A DNA stretch of 64,000 nt from Phycisphaerales bacterium (GTDB lineage Bacteria > Planctomycetota > Phycisphaerae > Phycisphaerales > UBA1924), in contig JALUWX010000002.1 in the NCBI GenBank assembly GCA_027019265.1, positions 47,150 to 111,149 of the forward strand. The letters run 5' to 3'. The notes beneath the pieces were generated by a model. The model had not been told where the DNA came from. It did no database searches and saw nothing but the letters and a program-made list of their open reading frames with translations. A program made the translations under genes and the position numbers. Of this stretch, positions 15,958-24,355 are shown piece after piece. Every line of letters starts with the position of its first letter. Position 1 is the stretch's first letter.

Positions 15958-18567
15958 TCATCTCCTGCCGCCGCTCCCAGCCCGCACTGGAACCGGAGCT
16001 CGCAGTCGATCGAGCGCTACCTTGACTTGTTCGTACACGCTAATCTCTAACCGTTCGGCGGTCTCGAGCGAGACCATCAGGGCATAGGGAACTTCCTCAG
16101 CCAGCTTGTATCCAGCGTCTGCGCGGCAATTGACCTGGACCGGAATTGTGTCGCCCTCAGCGATAGGAACAGCGGCGTCGCCTTCGAGCACTTCGTGCTG
16201 CACAGTCCCCTGCTTAACCATTTTGTCGCCTAACTCTGTGCGCTTGACCTGCAACTGTGTGCCTGGTGGGTCGAACCAAAGATCGGCTCCGCAGTAGTTT
16301 CTATGGCGAGGGTTCACGGGGGTGAGCCAAGCTAGTGTGATCGTCAGTCGGCGTCCAATTTTCTTCGCATTTAGCGCATGTGGCAGCGGAACGTCGTAGA
16401 CGTGAGCTTCCTGATCTTTCAGCACGCTGCACCCGAGCAGAATCACTCGCTGATCGGTGCACATCGTGCCGCGATTGAAGTCTGCAGCTCCGTATCCCAA
16501 GAAGTGGCTACACGCCCGCTTTATGCGCCACCATCGCTCCATCCCGGTATCGGGTCCGTCAAAGATGTTTTCGAAGAATGCCTCATACCCGTTCCACGAA
16601 GCGCCGTGCACCAGCATTGCCTTGAGAATCGCAGCCTCCCTGACATCAGTCAACGCTTCGCCACCCGTCTCGGCACGTAGTTGTTGGAGACGCTCCAAGA
16701 ACCGGATCGCGTTCCGCGTCGCAACTGCCGCGGCGTTGCTCGTTCCGCTCACTCGCACCGTGTGAGAGGGGGGGACTGTCGTACCTCCAGGCGCGGCAAC
16801 TTGTTGTCCAGGCTGATTGCTGATTGGTATGATGGAGAAGCTGGCGGTCCGTCCACCCGGTATTGCGAGCCTCGGCGCGTAGTGCACCCGTCCCCCTGGC
16901 ACCAGAATCTCGGGCTTGATAGAGCGTCTGAACCCACTCGCAACGGTGCACAGCGGGCTTGGCAGCGGTGCGCCACGGAGTAGGTCGATCATTCGGCCCG
17001 CAGCGCCGTCGGGTGCGAGTTGGGCATGTAGCGCTCCGACCGTAAGTGCATTGACAGACTCAGCGGGAGCTAGCAGTCGACGCTGCAGCTTCTGATGCCC
17101 GATGACCCGAATCGTGTGCGCTCTGAGATCGTCGTCTGGCAGATCCGCGATTGAATCCGCTGGAACTGGCAGGTCGAGATCAGCTACGTGGTTGCCTGCT
17201 GATACGATAAAAAGCAGCTGGTGCTTCCAGGAGAGCCAGTCAAGCAACCGAGCCCAGGGCGACATCTGACGATCAAACAGTTGCGCCGCATCACCAACAC
17301 TCAGGTTTACCACGCGAACACCTGGTGCTTGAGCTGGCTGATCACCTTCGCCCTCGCAGATGCGCATCACCGCTCTGCGGACCAGGTCGACGGGTAGCAT
17401 GTCGTCAGGGAACTGTTCCCAACGCCGGTTATTCGCATCGGGCTGCCCGGGGCGCATTACTGGGCGGACGTACAGCGGGGATCCGATCGGTTCCTCACCG
17501 GAGTCGAGCTCGCCATGCACGATCAGGGACGCCATTGCGGTGCCGTGTTGATGCTCTTGCGGCTGGTACTCCGCACCAAATGCGTCCGGGTCATCTACTC
17601 GCAACCGCTCGCGGAGAGCGGCATGATTTGCCAGAGGCATCCCGTCCAATAGCGCGGCGACAGGCTCGCCGGTCGGTAAAGGTTGTTCCGCAGCAGCCGA
17701 TGCGGTGCCGTCGGGGTGCCTCGCGATCGCTGCCTTTGGCATTGGTGCAAAATACTTTACGTCAGTCAGACGCAAGAGCTTTGTGTCCGAGCCCTCCGCA
17801 ATCGCCTCCACCGTCTCTCTGACGGCTTCCGCAGGGAGTTCGAGAAGGACGCCGTGGTAGTCGATCTCGGGGATGGTTGCCTGTGACAGGCATTGCCCAC
17901 CTGCCTCACCCGCTACTGAACGCACGTGCTCATACGCCGCTGCGCGGGACGCATCGTCCGAACGGCACCAAAGCTCAACCTCAAAGCGAATGGCAGGTTC
18001 GTTTGACGCAAGGCCCTTCTGCCAAGATGCTACCACGCCAGTTGATTCGATTCGGTCACGAGGTCCCCACGGCCGCACCTCTTGCAGATGCTTGAATACC
18101 TCCGCGAGTTTGCCGTAATTGCGGGGCAGCTTCTCGTCCGTCGATCGCGACCAAAGCCGCCAGAGCTTGATTAGCTCGTTGTATGCGGTCCGATTGCTCA
18201 GCACGACAAACAGCCGGCCGGTCAGCTGCTCGGGCTCGCTACCATCGCCTAGGAAGCCGGGATCGGGATCAACAACTTCAGTATCGAAATCCCCGAGCCA
18301 CTCCATGCCAGGAATCCGGCGAGCGACGCTCTGAAAGTCACCGACCGATCCGACCGTTTCAAATACTACAACCTGCTCCGGATCGATCCCGTCTGTGCCG
18401 TGCTGCACAGCACCGAACCGAGTCTCCATCGCCTTGAAACGGTCAGCCAGCCGCTTGCGCTGCGCTGCTTGTGAAGGACGCGGACCAGGTCGGCCAAAGG
18501 ACTGTGGAAGCTTGGCGCGAGCCGCAACCTTTGCCGCCGGAAAGATCAGGATTGGCTTGTCCGCCAT
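15958..18567 (-). CDS. Subtilisin-like (S8) protease paired with an AAA ATPase
   Basis: 869-aa cytoplasmic S8 peptidase without signal peptide. Catalytic Asp in VAALLDGMPLANH (about residue 306), His in HQHGTAMASLIVHG (about 345) and Ser in VSGTSNAAAVATR (about 608) are all in place; a large N-terminal domain (1-290) and C-terminal beta-rich domain (680-869) flank the catalytic core. It starts 12 bp after the AAA ATPase stop, so both are one operon. AAA-ATPase/subtilisin pairs recur in bacterial defence neighbourhoods, where the ATPase is thought to control the protease; the trigger and target are unknown. Confidence 0.88.
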   Translation of the reverse strand: MADKPILIFPAAKVAARAKLPQSFGRPGPRPSQAAQRKRLADRFKAMETRFGAVQHGTDGIDPEQVVVFETVGSVGDFQSVARRIPGMEWLGDFDTEVVDPDPGFLGDGSEPEQLTGRLFVVLSNRTAYNELIKLWRLWSRSTDEKLPRNYGKLAEVFKHLQEVRPWGPRDRIESTGVVASWQKGLASNEPAIRFEVELWCRSDDASRAAAYEHVRSVAGEAGGQCLSQATIPEIDYHGVLLELPAEAVRETVEAIAEGSDTKLLRLTDVKYFAPMPKAAIARHPDGTASAAAEQPLPTGEPVAALLDGMPLANHAALRERLRVDDPDAFGAEYQPQEHQHGTAMASLIVHGELDSGEEPIGSPLYVRPVMRPGQPDANNRRWEQFPDDMLPVDLVRRAVMRICEGEGDQPAQAPGVRVVNLSVGDAAQLFDRQMSPWARLLDWLSWKHQLLFIVSAGNHVADLDLPVPADSIADLPDDDLRAHTIRVIGHQKLQRRLLAPAESVNALTVGALHAQLAPDGAAGRMIDLLRGAPLPSPLCTVASGFRRSIKPEILVPGGRVHYAPRLAIPGGRTASFSIIPISNQPGQQVAAPGGTTVPPSHTVRVSGTSNAAAVATRNAIRFLERLQQLRAETGGEALTDVREAAILKAMLVHGASWNGYEAFFENIFDGPDTGMERWWRIKRACSHFLGYGAADFNRGTMCTDQRVILLGCSVLKDQEAHVYDVPLPHALNAKKIGRRLTITLAWLTPVNPRHRNYCGADLWFDPPGTQLQVKRTELGDKMVKQGTVQHEVLEGDAAVPIAEGDTIPVQVNCRADAGYKLAEEVPYALMVSLETAERLEISVYEQVKVALDRLRAPVPVRAGSGGRR

Positions 18568-18579
18568 ACGCCTGCTCCA

Positions 18580-19557
18580 TCAGTCGCGCCGTTTGCCCGC
18601 CGCCTTGACTCGTTTCTTCCATGAAGCAACTCGTTCGCCCACGATCTGCTTCATGTCAGGTTCAGGACCCGCGAGCACAGCGCGCCTGGCTACATCAAGA
18701 AAAAGGTCCTCGATCTCAGAGTAGGTCGCGCCACGCAGCTCCTGACTGAGGTTAGCCGGCTTGTATTCTCCGATCCGGAAACCTCCGAATAGGCGACGCC
18801 AGTGCTCGTCGATTTGCTTGAGTGTCGGGGGCGGTAGTTTGAGACGCAACTCGAATCGGCGCCACACCGCCCGATCGAGCAGCTCAGCGTGATTCGTCGC
18901 GGTTACGATCACCACATGAGCCGGCAGATCGTCCATTTGAAGTAGTAGCGTGCTGACGACGCGTTTGATCTCGCCCGTCTCGTGCACGTCACCGCGTTCC
19001 TTTCCAACGGTGTCAAACTCGTCCAAGAACAGCACGCACGCACGTTGGCGCGCGTAATCAAATACCTTCCGTAAGCGAGAGGCGGTTTCGCCAAGGTAGC
19101 TGCCAATCAGTCCTTCGTACCGGATTACCAACAAAGGTACTGCGAGATCATGCGCGAGCCCATGCGCAACGCTCGTCTTCCCGTTGCCGGGAGGGCCTAC
19201 CAATAGAACTCGGTGACGCGGATTCAGGCTATACGATCGCAGCAGGTCAATGCGCTGTTGTTCCTCGATCAACTGTGCTAACTCTTCGCGAGCGTGCGCC
19301 GGCAGCATAAGATCGTCGAGCGAGCGTTGAGCGCTCAACTCGTAGAGCAGGTCTCCAACTACGGTCATCGATCCCGCCGCACTGCGTTGCTGGCCCGCCG
19401 AGCCATTCACGAGGGCCGCGCTCAACTGATCTGCAAGGACCGTGTGCTGCTTAGATCGCTCTTCGGCGATCAAAGCCTCTACCGTGCTGCGAAAGCGCGG
19501 GTCAGGGCTTTGACGGCCACTCTTGACCAGCGAGATGAGTAGGTCCGACCGCGCCAT
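18580..19557 (-). CDS. AAA+ ATPase controlling the S8 protease
   Basis: 325-aa AAA protein: Walker A LLVGPPGNGKTS (about residues 114-125), pore-loop region YEGLIGSYLGET, Walker B CVLFLDEFDTVGKER, sensor 1 VIVTATNHAELLD and arginine finger RAVWRRFELRLKLP. The short N-terminal region (1-85) is helical and may recognise a partner. First gene of a two-gene operon with the subtilisin-like protease. The arrangement suggests the ATPase activates or unfolds substrates for the protease, but this is inferred from similar pairs. Confidence 0.9.
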   Translation of the reverse strand: MARSDLLISLVKSGRQSPDPRFRSTVEALIAEERSKQHTVLADQLSAALVNGSAGQQRSAAGSMTVVGDLLYELSAQRSLDDLMLPAHAREELAQLIEEQQRIDLLRSYSLNPRHRVLLVGPPGNGKTSVAHGLAHDLAVPLLVIRYEGLIGSYLGETASRLRKVFDYARQRACVLFLDEFDTVGKERGDVHETGEIKRVVSTLLLQMDDLPAHVVIVTATNHAELLDRAVWRRFELRLKLPPPTLKQIDEHWRRLFGGFRIGEYKPANLSQELRGATYSEIEDLFLDVARRAVLAGPEPDMKQIVGERVASWKKRVKAAGKRRD

Positions 19558-20512
19558 CGGAGATCCTCAATCAGTTCACACCTCCGACCCGGCCGCGGCG
19601 AGCACCCGCTCGCCCAACCTACGGACAAGCCCGCGAGGCAACACTGGCATCGTATGCGATCCCGACCCGGCGCGTGGATCCGCCGCTCCTCAGAGCGTGC
19701 GATATCGGCTCCAGCTGTTCCCGAAGGGCGGGTGTAGGCGCCAATAGTCTTGGGGTCGCCGTGCTAAACCCCTAGCAACCCGCGTCCGGACCCTAGTTCC
19801 GCCCTGCTGCAAAGCGTATATCGAGCTTTGAGAATAACGCCGTGAGTTTCCACGCTCTGCCGTCCGAACGACCACGGTGTTCACGTATGCGTCCAGAGCA
19901 GCAACGCCCATCGTAAGCACCGTTCGCACTAGATGACCGGCAACCCCATCAGGGAGTTCCTACTCCTGACTGTACGTCAGGATCGCTCGGGCACAAGCGA
20001 GAGATCATCGGTGGACAGATTTGGTGTCACCGGCACAGTGGAGTCTCGATACTCCGGTCAGATCGCTGCCTTGAGGCAGAGTATGACGATCTCCAGCGTC
20101 ACGACAGGGAGCCCAACTCTGCTCTGGAAATGCCTCGGAGGGGAGAGTGGGCTCAGCAAGCGTGAGTTCATGGGGTAGTTCAGAAACTGTCCCAAGGGCT
20201 TCGCGATAGCATTTAAGTCCGTGAGCGTTCTCCGAGTGCAGGTGACACTCGACGCTCTCCTACGCGCCGTGCCCGACTTCGCACCGCCGCAATCATATCA
20301 GTACCTGCTAGAGGATCGGGCCCGGGACTGTCGACTTGCCGCGTGCTTGTATGCGTAGACAGTCTACGAGCTACAGACTAATCCTGCATATCTCATCGAG
20401 CGTCACTGCCTCACACCATTGTCATTAGCACTGCGTCGTGTGGAGAGAGGCGGTGTGCCTGATAGAGAGGGGTGCTGGCTAGCGGTGTACGACTAGTCCG
20501 CTCATGACCGAA
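19558..20512. other. Gene-poor stretch
   Basis: About 950 bp with only short, unconvincing frames on both strands (for example 19933-20178 plus). No transposase remnant, tRNA or clear repeat is seen. It may be decayed DNA between the AAA/subtilisin module and the serine recombinase module. Confidence 0.5.
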
Positions 20513-20758
20513 TCACTCAGGATTCGGCTTTGGTTCGAATTGGTCAATAAGTCGTGCTTTCCTTACCTTCTGCTCTGCTTCGTATTTAGCCATGAAGCGG
20601 TAAACCCTACGGATGGTCGCCCCGAAGCACGCTCGGCCGTTTCGAATGTCAAACACGAACCGTGAGTCATTCATTGCCCACAGGCCGAAAGTCGTTGGGG
20701 TCAGTTGGTGGCGTTGAATAAAGTGCTCTACCTTGAGTAGGAAGTCTTCGTCGATCAT
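20513..20758 (-). CDS. Small conserved protein, possibly DNA-binding
   Basis: 81 aa from ATG 20758 (MIDEDFLLKVEHFIQRH). The pattern LTPTTFGLWAMNDSRFVFDIRNGRACFGATIRRVYRFM resembles small helical proteins widespread on mobile elements, with a helix-turn-helix-like arrangement (L-S/T-P-T-x-F-G...D-x-x-F-V-x-D-x-R-x-G-R). They are thought to be regulators; nothing here proves it. It lies upstream of, and divergent from, the serine recombinase module. Confidence 0.6.
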   Translation of the reverse strand: MIDEDFLLKVEHFIQRHQLTPTTFGLWAMNDSRFVFDIRNGRACFGATIRRVYRFMAKYEAEQKVRKARLIDQFEPKPNPE

Positions 20759-20959
20759 ACAACTGGAGATAGTAAGGATTTTGCCTGCGGTCAACGATGA
20801 ATTTGTTGGACGCATCCAATCCAGAGTGCAGCTTCCAGGCTCGGTTCAGGGAAGAGTGGCGCAGCTCGCAAGCTCCCAATTGGCTTGGCCCAACAAATCT
20901 GGTATTGATTGTCCGAGCTGTTTGCATACCTTGGGCGCGACCAAGGCACGCAGGAAGTC

Positions 20960-21121
20960 ATGCAGACAAGAAAACAGAAACCAGTGAACGCATCTCCGAT
21001 TGACCGGATGATCCGCCTTATCGCGGAGATAGAGGTCACGCGGTATTTCGAGGAGACAAGAGCAAAGGAGTTAGACCCAAACAATGACGAAGACGAGAGC
21101 AGTGATCTACGCACGCTATAG
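20960..21121 (+). CDS. Small protein overlapping the serine recombinase start
   Basis: 53 aa from ATG 20960 (MQTRKQKPVNASPIDRMIRLIAEIEVTRYFEE split here). It overlaps the recombinase start by 38 nt, suggesting coupling. Short helical proteins directly before large serine recombinases are frequent in planctomycete genomes; a regulatory or directionality role is only a guess. Confidence 0.45.
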   Translation: MQTRKQKPVNASPIDRMIRLIAEIEVTRYFEETRAKELDPNNDEDESSDLRTL

Positions 21122-22814
21122 CGCCGACAGGCAACGAGAGACATCCATCGATGATCAGGTGCGCAACTGTAACCGACATGCTGAACATGAGGGGCTGCGG
21201 GTCCTGAGTGTCTTTGAGGACAAAGCGATCTCGGGTTCGACACGGGCGCGGCCGGGTTACCTTCGTATGCGTGAAGCCGCGGCCGACAGGGCCTTCGATG
21301 TGTTGTTGGTAGACGACCTCTCGCGTCTCTCGCGTGACGACTACGAGATGAAGGGGCTGTTGCGCACGTTCACATGGGATGGTTTGCGCGTCATCGGTGT
21401 CACGGACGGTTACGATAGCAACCGCAAGGGCCACAAGATCCACGCCGGATTCAAGGGACTCATGAACGAGATGTTCCTGGACGATCAGCGTGAACGGACA
21501 CATCGCGGCATGACCGGTCAGGCGTTGAAAGGGTACAACTGCGGTGGCCGGACCTTCGGCTACCGCAACGTGCCCATCGAGGACGAGACCCGCAAGAACC
21601 TGTACGGCCGCCCATCGGTGGTGGCGGTGCGCTACGAGATCGATGAAGACCAAGCGGCGGTTGTGCGGGATATCTACGCGTGGTATGCGGAGGGGAGGTC
21701 CTACAGGTGGATCGCTACCGAGCTCAACAGGAACCGGGTGCGTTCTTCACGTGGGAAGGCCTGGGTCGTCAGCGCGGTGAAAGTCATCCTCGACAACGAG
21801 ATGTACGCCGGCCGGGTGATCTGGAACCGTACGAAATGGACCAAGCATCCCGAAACAGGAAAGCGTATCCCACGCCCACGGCCTCGAGAAGAGTGGATCA
21901 TCCACGAGAGCCCCGAGCTGCGGATTGTCGATACAGACATGGTTTCAGCGGTCCGAACACGGCAGCATGAGCGCCGCAAGCCACATCATTGCAAACGCCG
22001 TGGCCATTCACGGAATCCATTCACGCCATCATCGGCGCAGCGGTATCTGTTCTCTGGGCTCCTTTCCTGCGCCGAATGTGGTGCAAACTTTGTGATCGTG
22101 GCGCATGGCCGGTACGGCTGTCCGACTCACGCGAAGGGGGTCATCGATGGGTGCAGCAATACCCTGAGCGTGCCCAGGCGCATCGTCGAGGAGCGGCTGC
22201 TGCACAGCATCAAGTCACAACTGCTCGCGCCCGGCAGCTTCGAGAAGTTCAAGAAGGCGGCCGTCGAGGTGATCGAATCCCGAAACGCGACGTCTCGTTT
22301 ACAGCAGGTTCGCGACGAACTCAAGGAGGCGGAGCGTGAACTTGGCAATCTGCTCGATGCCATCAAGCAGGGCGTCGTCACACCAACCACGACCAGTGCA
22401 ATGAGAGAGACCGAAGCCAGGATCTCCGAGCTGAACGAGGAGATCGAGCAGCTCGGCACATGGCGCGTCTCTGGAATCCTCCCCAGGGCACTCGAACGCT
22501 ATCAGGAAGCGGTCAAGCAACTCGAAGCACGGCTGGGCGATCATGTGGAACCGGCGAGGGAGATCCTCAAGTCCATCATCGGTGAGCGTGTCCGCATCCA
22601 CCGCCAAGAGGATCATCTAATCGCCGAGATCCCGAACCCTGTTGGGGCGTTGCTTGCCAAGTCCCTGAATCAACAGGTCGATTTGAGTGGTAGCGGTGGC
22701 GCGCAATGGAACGAATCGACATGGGTGTCGCTGAAGCCAGGCCCACCTGATCAAACCCAATCCATGCACATGAAGCGTCGCGGGCGCACCCGACACACGA
22801 ATACGGCCTCTTAG
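21084..22814 (+). CDS. Large serine recombinase
   Basis: 576-aa site-specific recombinase. The N-terminal resolvase domain starts AVIYARYSADRQRETSIDDQ with nucleophile Ser13, then DDLSRLSRDDYEMKGLL and the E-helix. The recombinase domain contains GYRNVPIEDE and IATELNRN, and the zinc ribbon has CAECGANF and CPTHAKGVIDGC. A C-terminal coiled coil (about 405-455) is typical of large serine integrases. The protein appears intact. Its att sites are not evident. It sits next to a plasmid-type RepA gene, so it may once have moved a plasmid-like element. Confidence 0.9.
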   Translation: MTKTRAVIYARYSADRQRETSIDDQVRNCNRHAEHEGLRVLSVFEDKAISGSTRARPGYLRMREAAADRAFDVLLVDDLSRLSRDDYEMKGLLRTFTWDGLRVIGVTDGYDSNRKGHKIHAGFKGLMNEMFLDDQRERTHRGMTGQALKGYNCGGRTFGYRNVPIEDETRKNLYGRPSVVAVRYEIDEDQAAVVRDIYAWYAEGRSYRWIATELNRNRVRSSRGKAWVVSAVKVILDNEMYAGRVIWNRTKWTKHPETGKRIPRPRPREEWIIHESPELRIVDTDMVSAVRTRQHERRKPHHCKRRGHSRNPFTPSSAQRYLFSGLLSCAECGANFVIVAHGRYGCPTHAKGVIDGCSNTLSVPRRIVEERLLHSIKSQLLAPGSFEKFKKAAVEVIESRNATSRLQQVRDELKEAERELGNLLDAIKQGVVTPTTTSAMRETEARISELNEEIEQLGTWRVSGILPRALERYQEAVKQLEARLGDHVEPAREILKSIIGERVRIHRQEDHLIAEIPNPVGALLAKSLNQQVDLSGSGGAQWNESTWVSLKPGPPDQTQSMHMKRRGRTRHTNTAS

Positions 22815-22829
22815 GCCGGGGCGGGTTCG

Positions 22830-23780
22830 ATGAGGGCAGTGGGGGATATGCTCGATTCGTTACCGGGTCCGACGGTGGAAGTTGGTGTCCGTCCCACCCG
22901 CCTGCAGCGCCGCCTCATTGAAGCCGGTTGTGAGATCCGGGAGTCGCCGCCCGACCGGATCCAGTTTCTGCACTCGGTGTTCTGCCATGTCGGGCTGCCC
23001 AGGCGAAAGACAGACGCGCGTATCTTCGAGCGGCGGAGCGGGCACGCGGGTCTCCGGCTTGCAGCGGGTCAGTGCTTTGATGGCACGGCCGACATCGACC
23101 AGCCCTTGCCGTACGGAGTCATTCCAAGACTCATTATGATCCATCTCTCGACAGAGGCGATCCGGACTCGTTGTCGGTATATTGAGCTCGGCAGCGTGCG
23201 TGGGATTCTGACTTCGCTCGGCCTACAGTCCAGTGGTGGGGCGCGGGGCGGGTACGCGGCTCTACGCACACAGCTAGACGCGCTGGCCGCGTGCAGGATG
23301 ATCCTCAGCTTCCGATCGCAAGGAGAGCCCGTCACGCTCGATGTCAGACCGATCGAGCGGTTCGAGGGATGGTGGCGTCAGGGAGATGTACCACCAATTA
23401 CTCGGACCGGAAAGCTGGAGCTTTCTGAGTGGTTCTACGCTTCGCTTATTGAGCACGCCGTACCAGTAGACCCCCGCGCGCTGCACGCAATCAGGCATTC
23501 CGCATTGACGATGGATGTGTACGTCTGGCTCGCGCAGCGGCTCTGCCGAGTGAAGACCATGCAAGGGACCAAGCTGAGTTGGCACAACCTGTATTCGCAG
23601 TTCGGACAGGACTACCGAAACCCGAAGGACTTCAAGCGCGAGCTCCGGCGAGCGATCCGCCAAGTGCTCGTGGTATACCCGGATGCACGTCTTCGTGAGG
23701 TGGTGGGCGGGATCGTGCTCTACCCATCGGTGCCGCCGATTGCTCGACGGAGATGCTCACTTAAGTCCGATCCGTTGTGA
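22830..23780 (+). CDS. Plasmid-type replication initiator (RepA_C family)
   Basis: The C-terminal half shows the RepA pattern known from alphaproteobacterial plasmids: LSEWFYASLIEHAVPVDPRALHAIRHSALTMDVYVWLAQRLCRV, then LSWHNLYSQFGQDYRNPKDFKRELRRAIRQVLVVYPDA, with two winged-helix-like regions. The N-terminal 110 residues have the typical LPYG-x-x-P-R-L motif (LPYGVIPRLIM). 316 aa, start ATG 22830, 15 bp after the recombinase. It suggests that this segment derives from a plasmid. Possible iteron-like repeats lie directly downstream. Confidence 0.8.
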   Translation: MRAVGDMLDSLPGPTVEVGVRPTRLQRRLIEAGCEIRESPPDRIQFLHSVFCHVGLPRRKTDARIFERRSGHAGLRLAAGQCFDGTADIDQPLPYGVIPRLIMIHLSTEAIRTRCRYIELGSVRGILTSLGLQSSGGARGGYAALRTQLDALAACRMILSFRSQGEPVTLDVRPIERFEGWWRQGDVPPITRTGKLELSEWFYASLIEHAVPVDPRALHAIRHSALTMDVYVWLAQRLCRVKTMQGTKLSWHNLYSQFGQDYRNPKDFKRELRRAIRQVLVVYPDARLREVVGGIVLYPSVPPIARRRCSLKSDPL

Positions 23781-24355
23781 ACAACCCTATAATCCTATCC
23801 GGATACACACGCTGAATCGTCCGTCGCCCACACGCTGTATCGCCCTCCGAAGGGCGGGCTGGATGCGCTGAATCACCCCCCCAAACCTATATATACCTGT
23901 AGACCACCTGTAATCGTACATGCAGGATGTGGAAAAATTGAGTATGATGTGCGCGCCAACCTGAACCGAGAGCGGCCATACAGAGGGGTATAAACCCTAC
24001 AATCCGTCATTGTCATCTCAAGCTACGACCAAGATGGATGGCGTGCGCTCTGACGGGTGGAACTTCGCTTTAACTCGCATCGGGTCGCTTAGAAAGCCAT
24101 GAGATGGACATCCTCGGAGATGTAGAGTGCCTTGGACGAGATCCAGCAGGCACAGCTTAGGCGTACGGAGTCATACAACTGCGTCCGGGCAGGCTCTGGA
24201 CGGGGGGGCTGAAGCCGTATAGTTTTCGTGATTCTGACAGTCATGCCCGTGCATTCCACCCACCAACTAGATACTCTGTGCGCTCGCTGCGAAGTGCTCG
24301 TCACCCTGTCCGAGGGGAGAGACATCGCAGACAGCCAAGTGCTCAGGAGCACACA
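23781..24355. other. Gene-free stretch downstream of RepA
   Basis: No gene is supported here. It holds three imperfect direct repeats (23807-23875), a small hairpin (23841-23858) and several A/T-rich patches; a replication origin is one possible reading. The last 80 bp hold the leader of the RHS gene with AGGAG before GTG 24356. Confidence 0.5.
23807..23875 (+). repeat. Iteron-like direct repeats
   Basis: ACACGCTGAATCG (23807), ACACGCTGTATCG (23830) and ATGCGCTGAATCA (23863), spaced 23 and 33 bp. A palindrome CGCCCT-CCGA-AGGGCG lies between the second and third copies. Their place just after repA fits RepA binding sites, but three imperfect copies are weak evidence. Confidence 0.45.

Noticed and set aside
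19933..20178. 81-codon plus-strand frame in the gene-poor stretch
   Set aside because: No start signal and no family resemblance; the stretch looks decayed.
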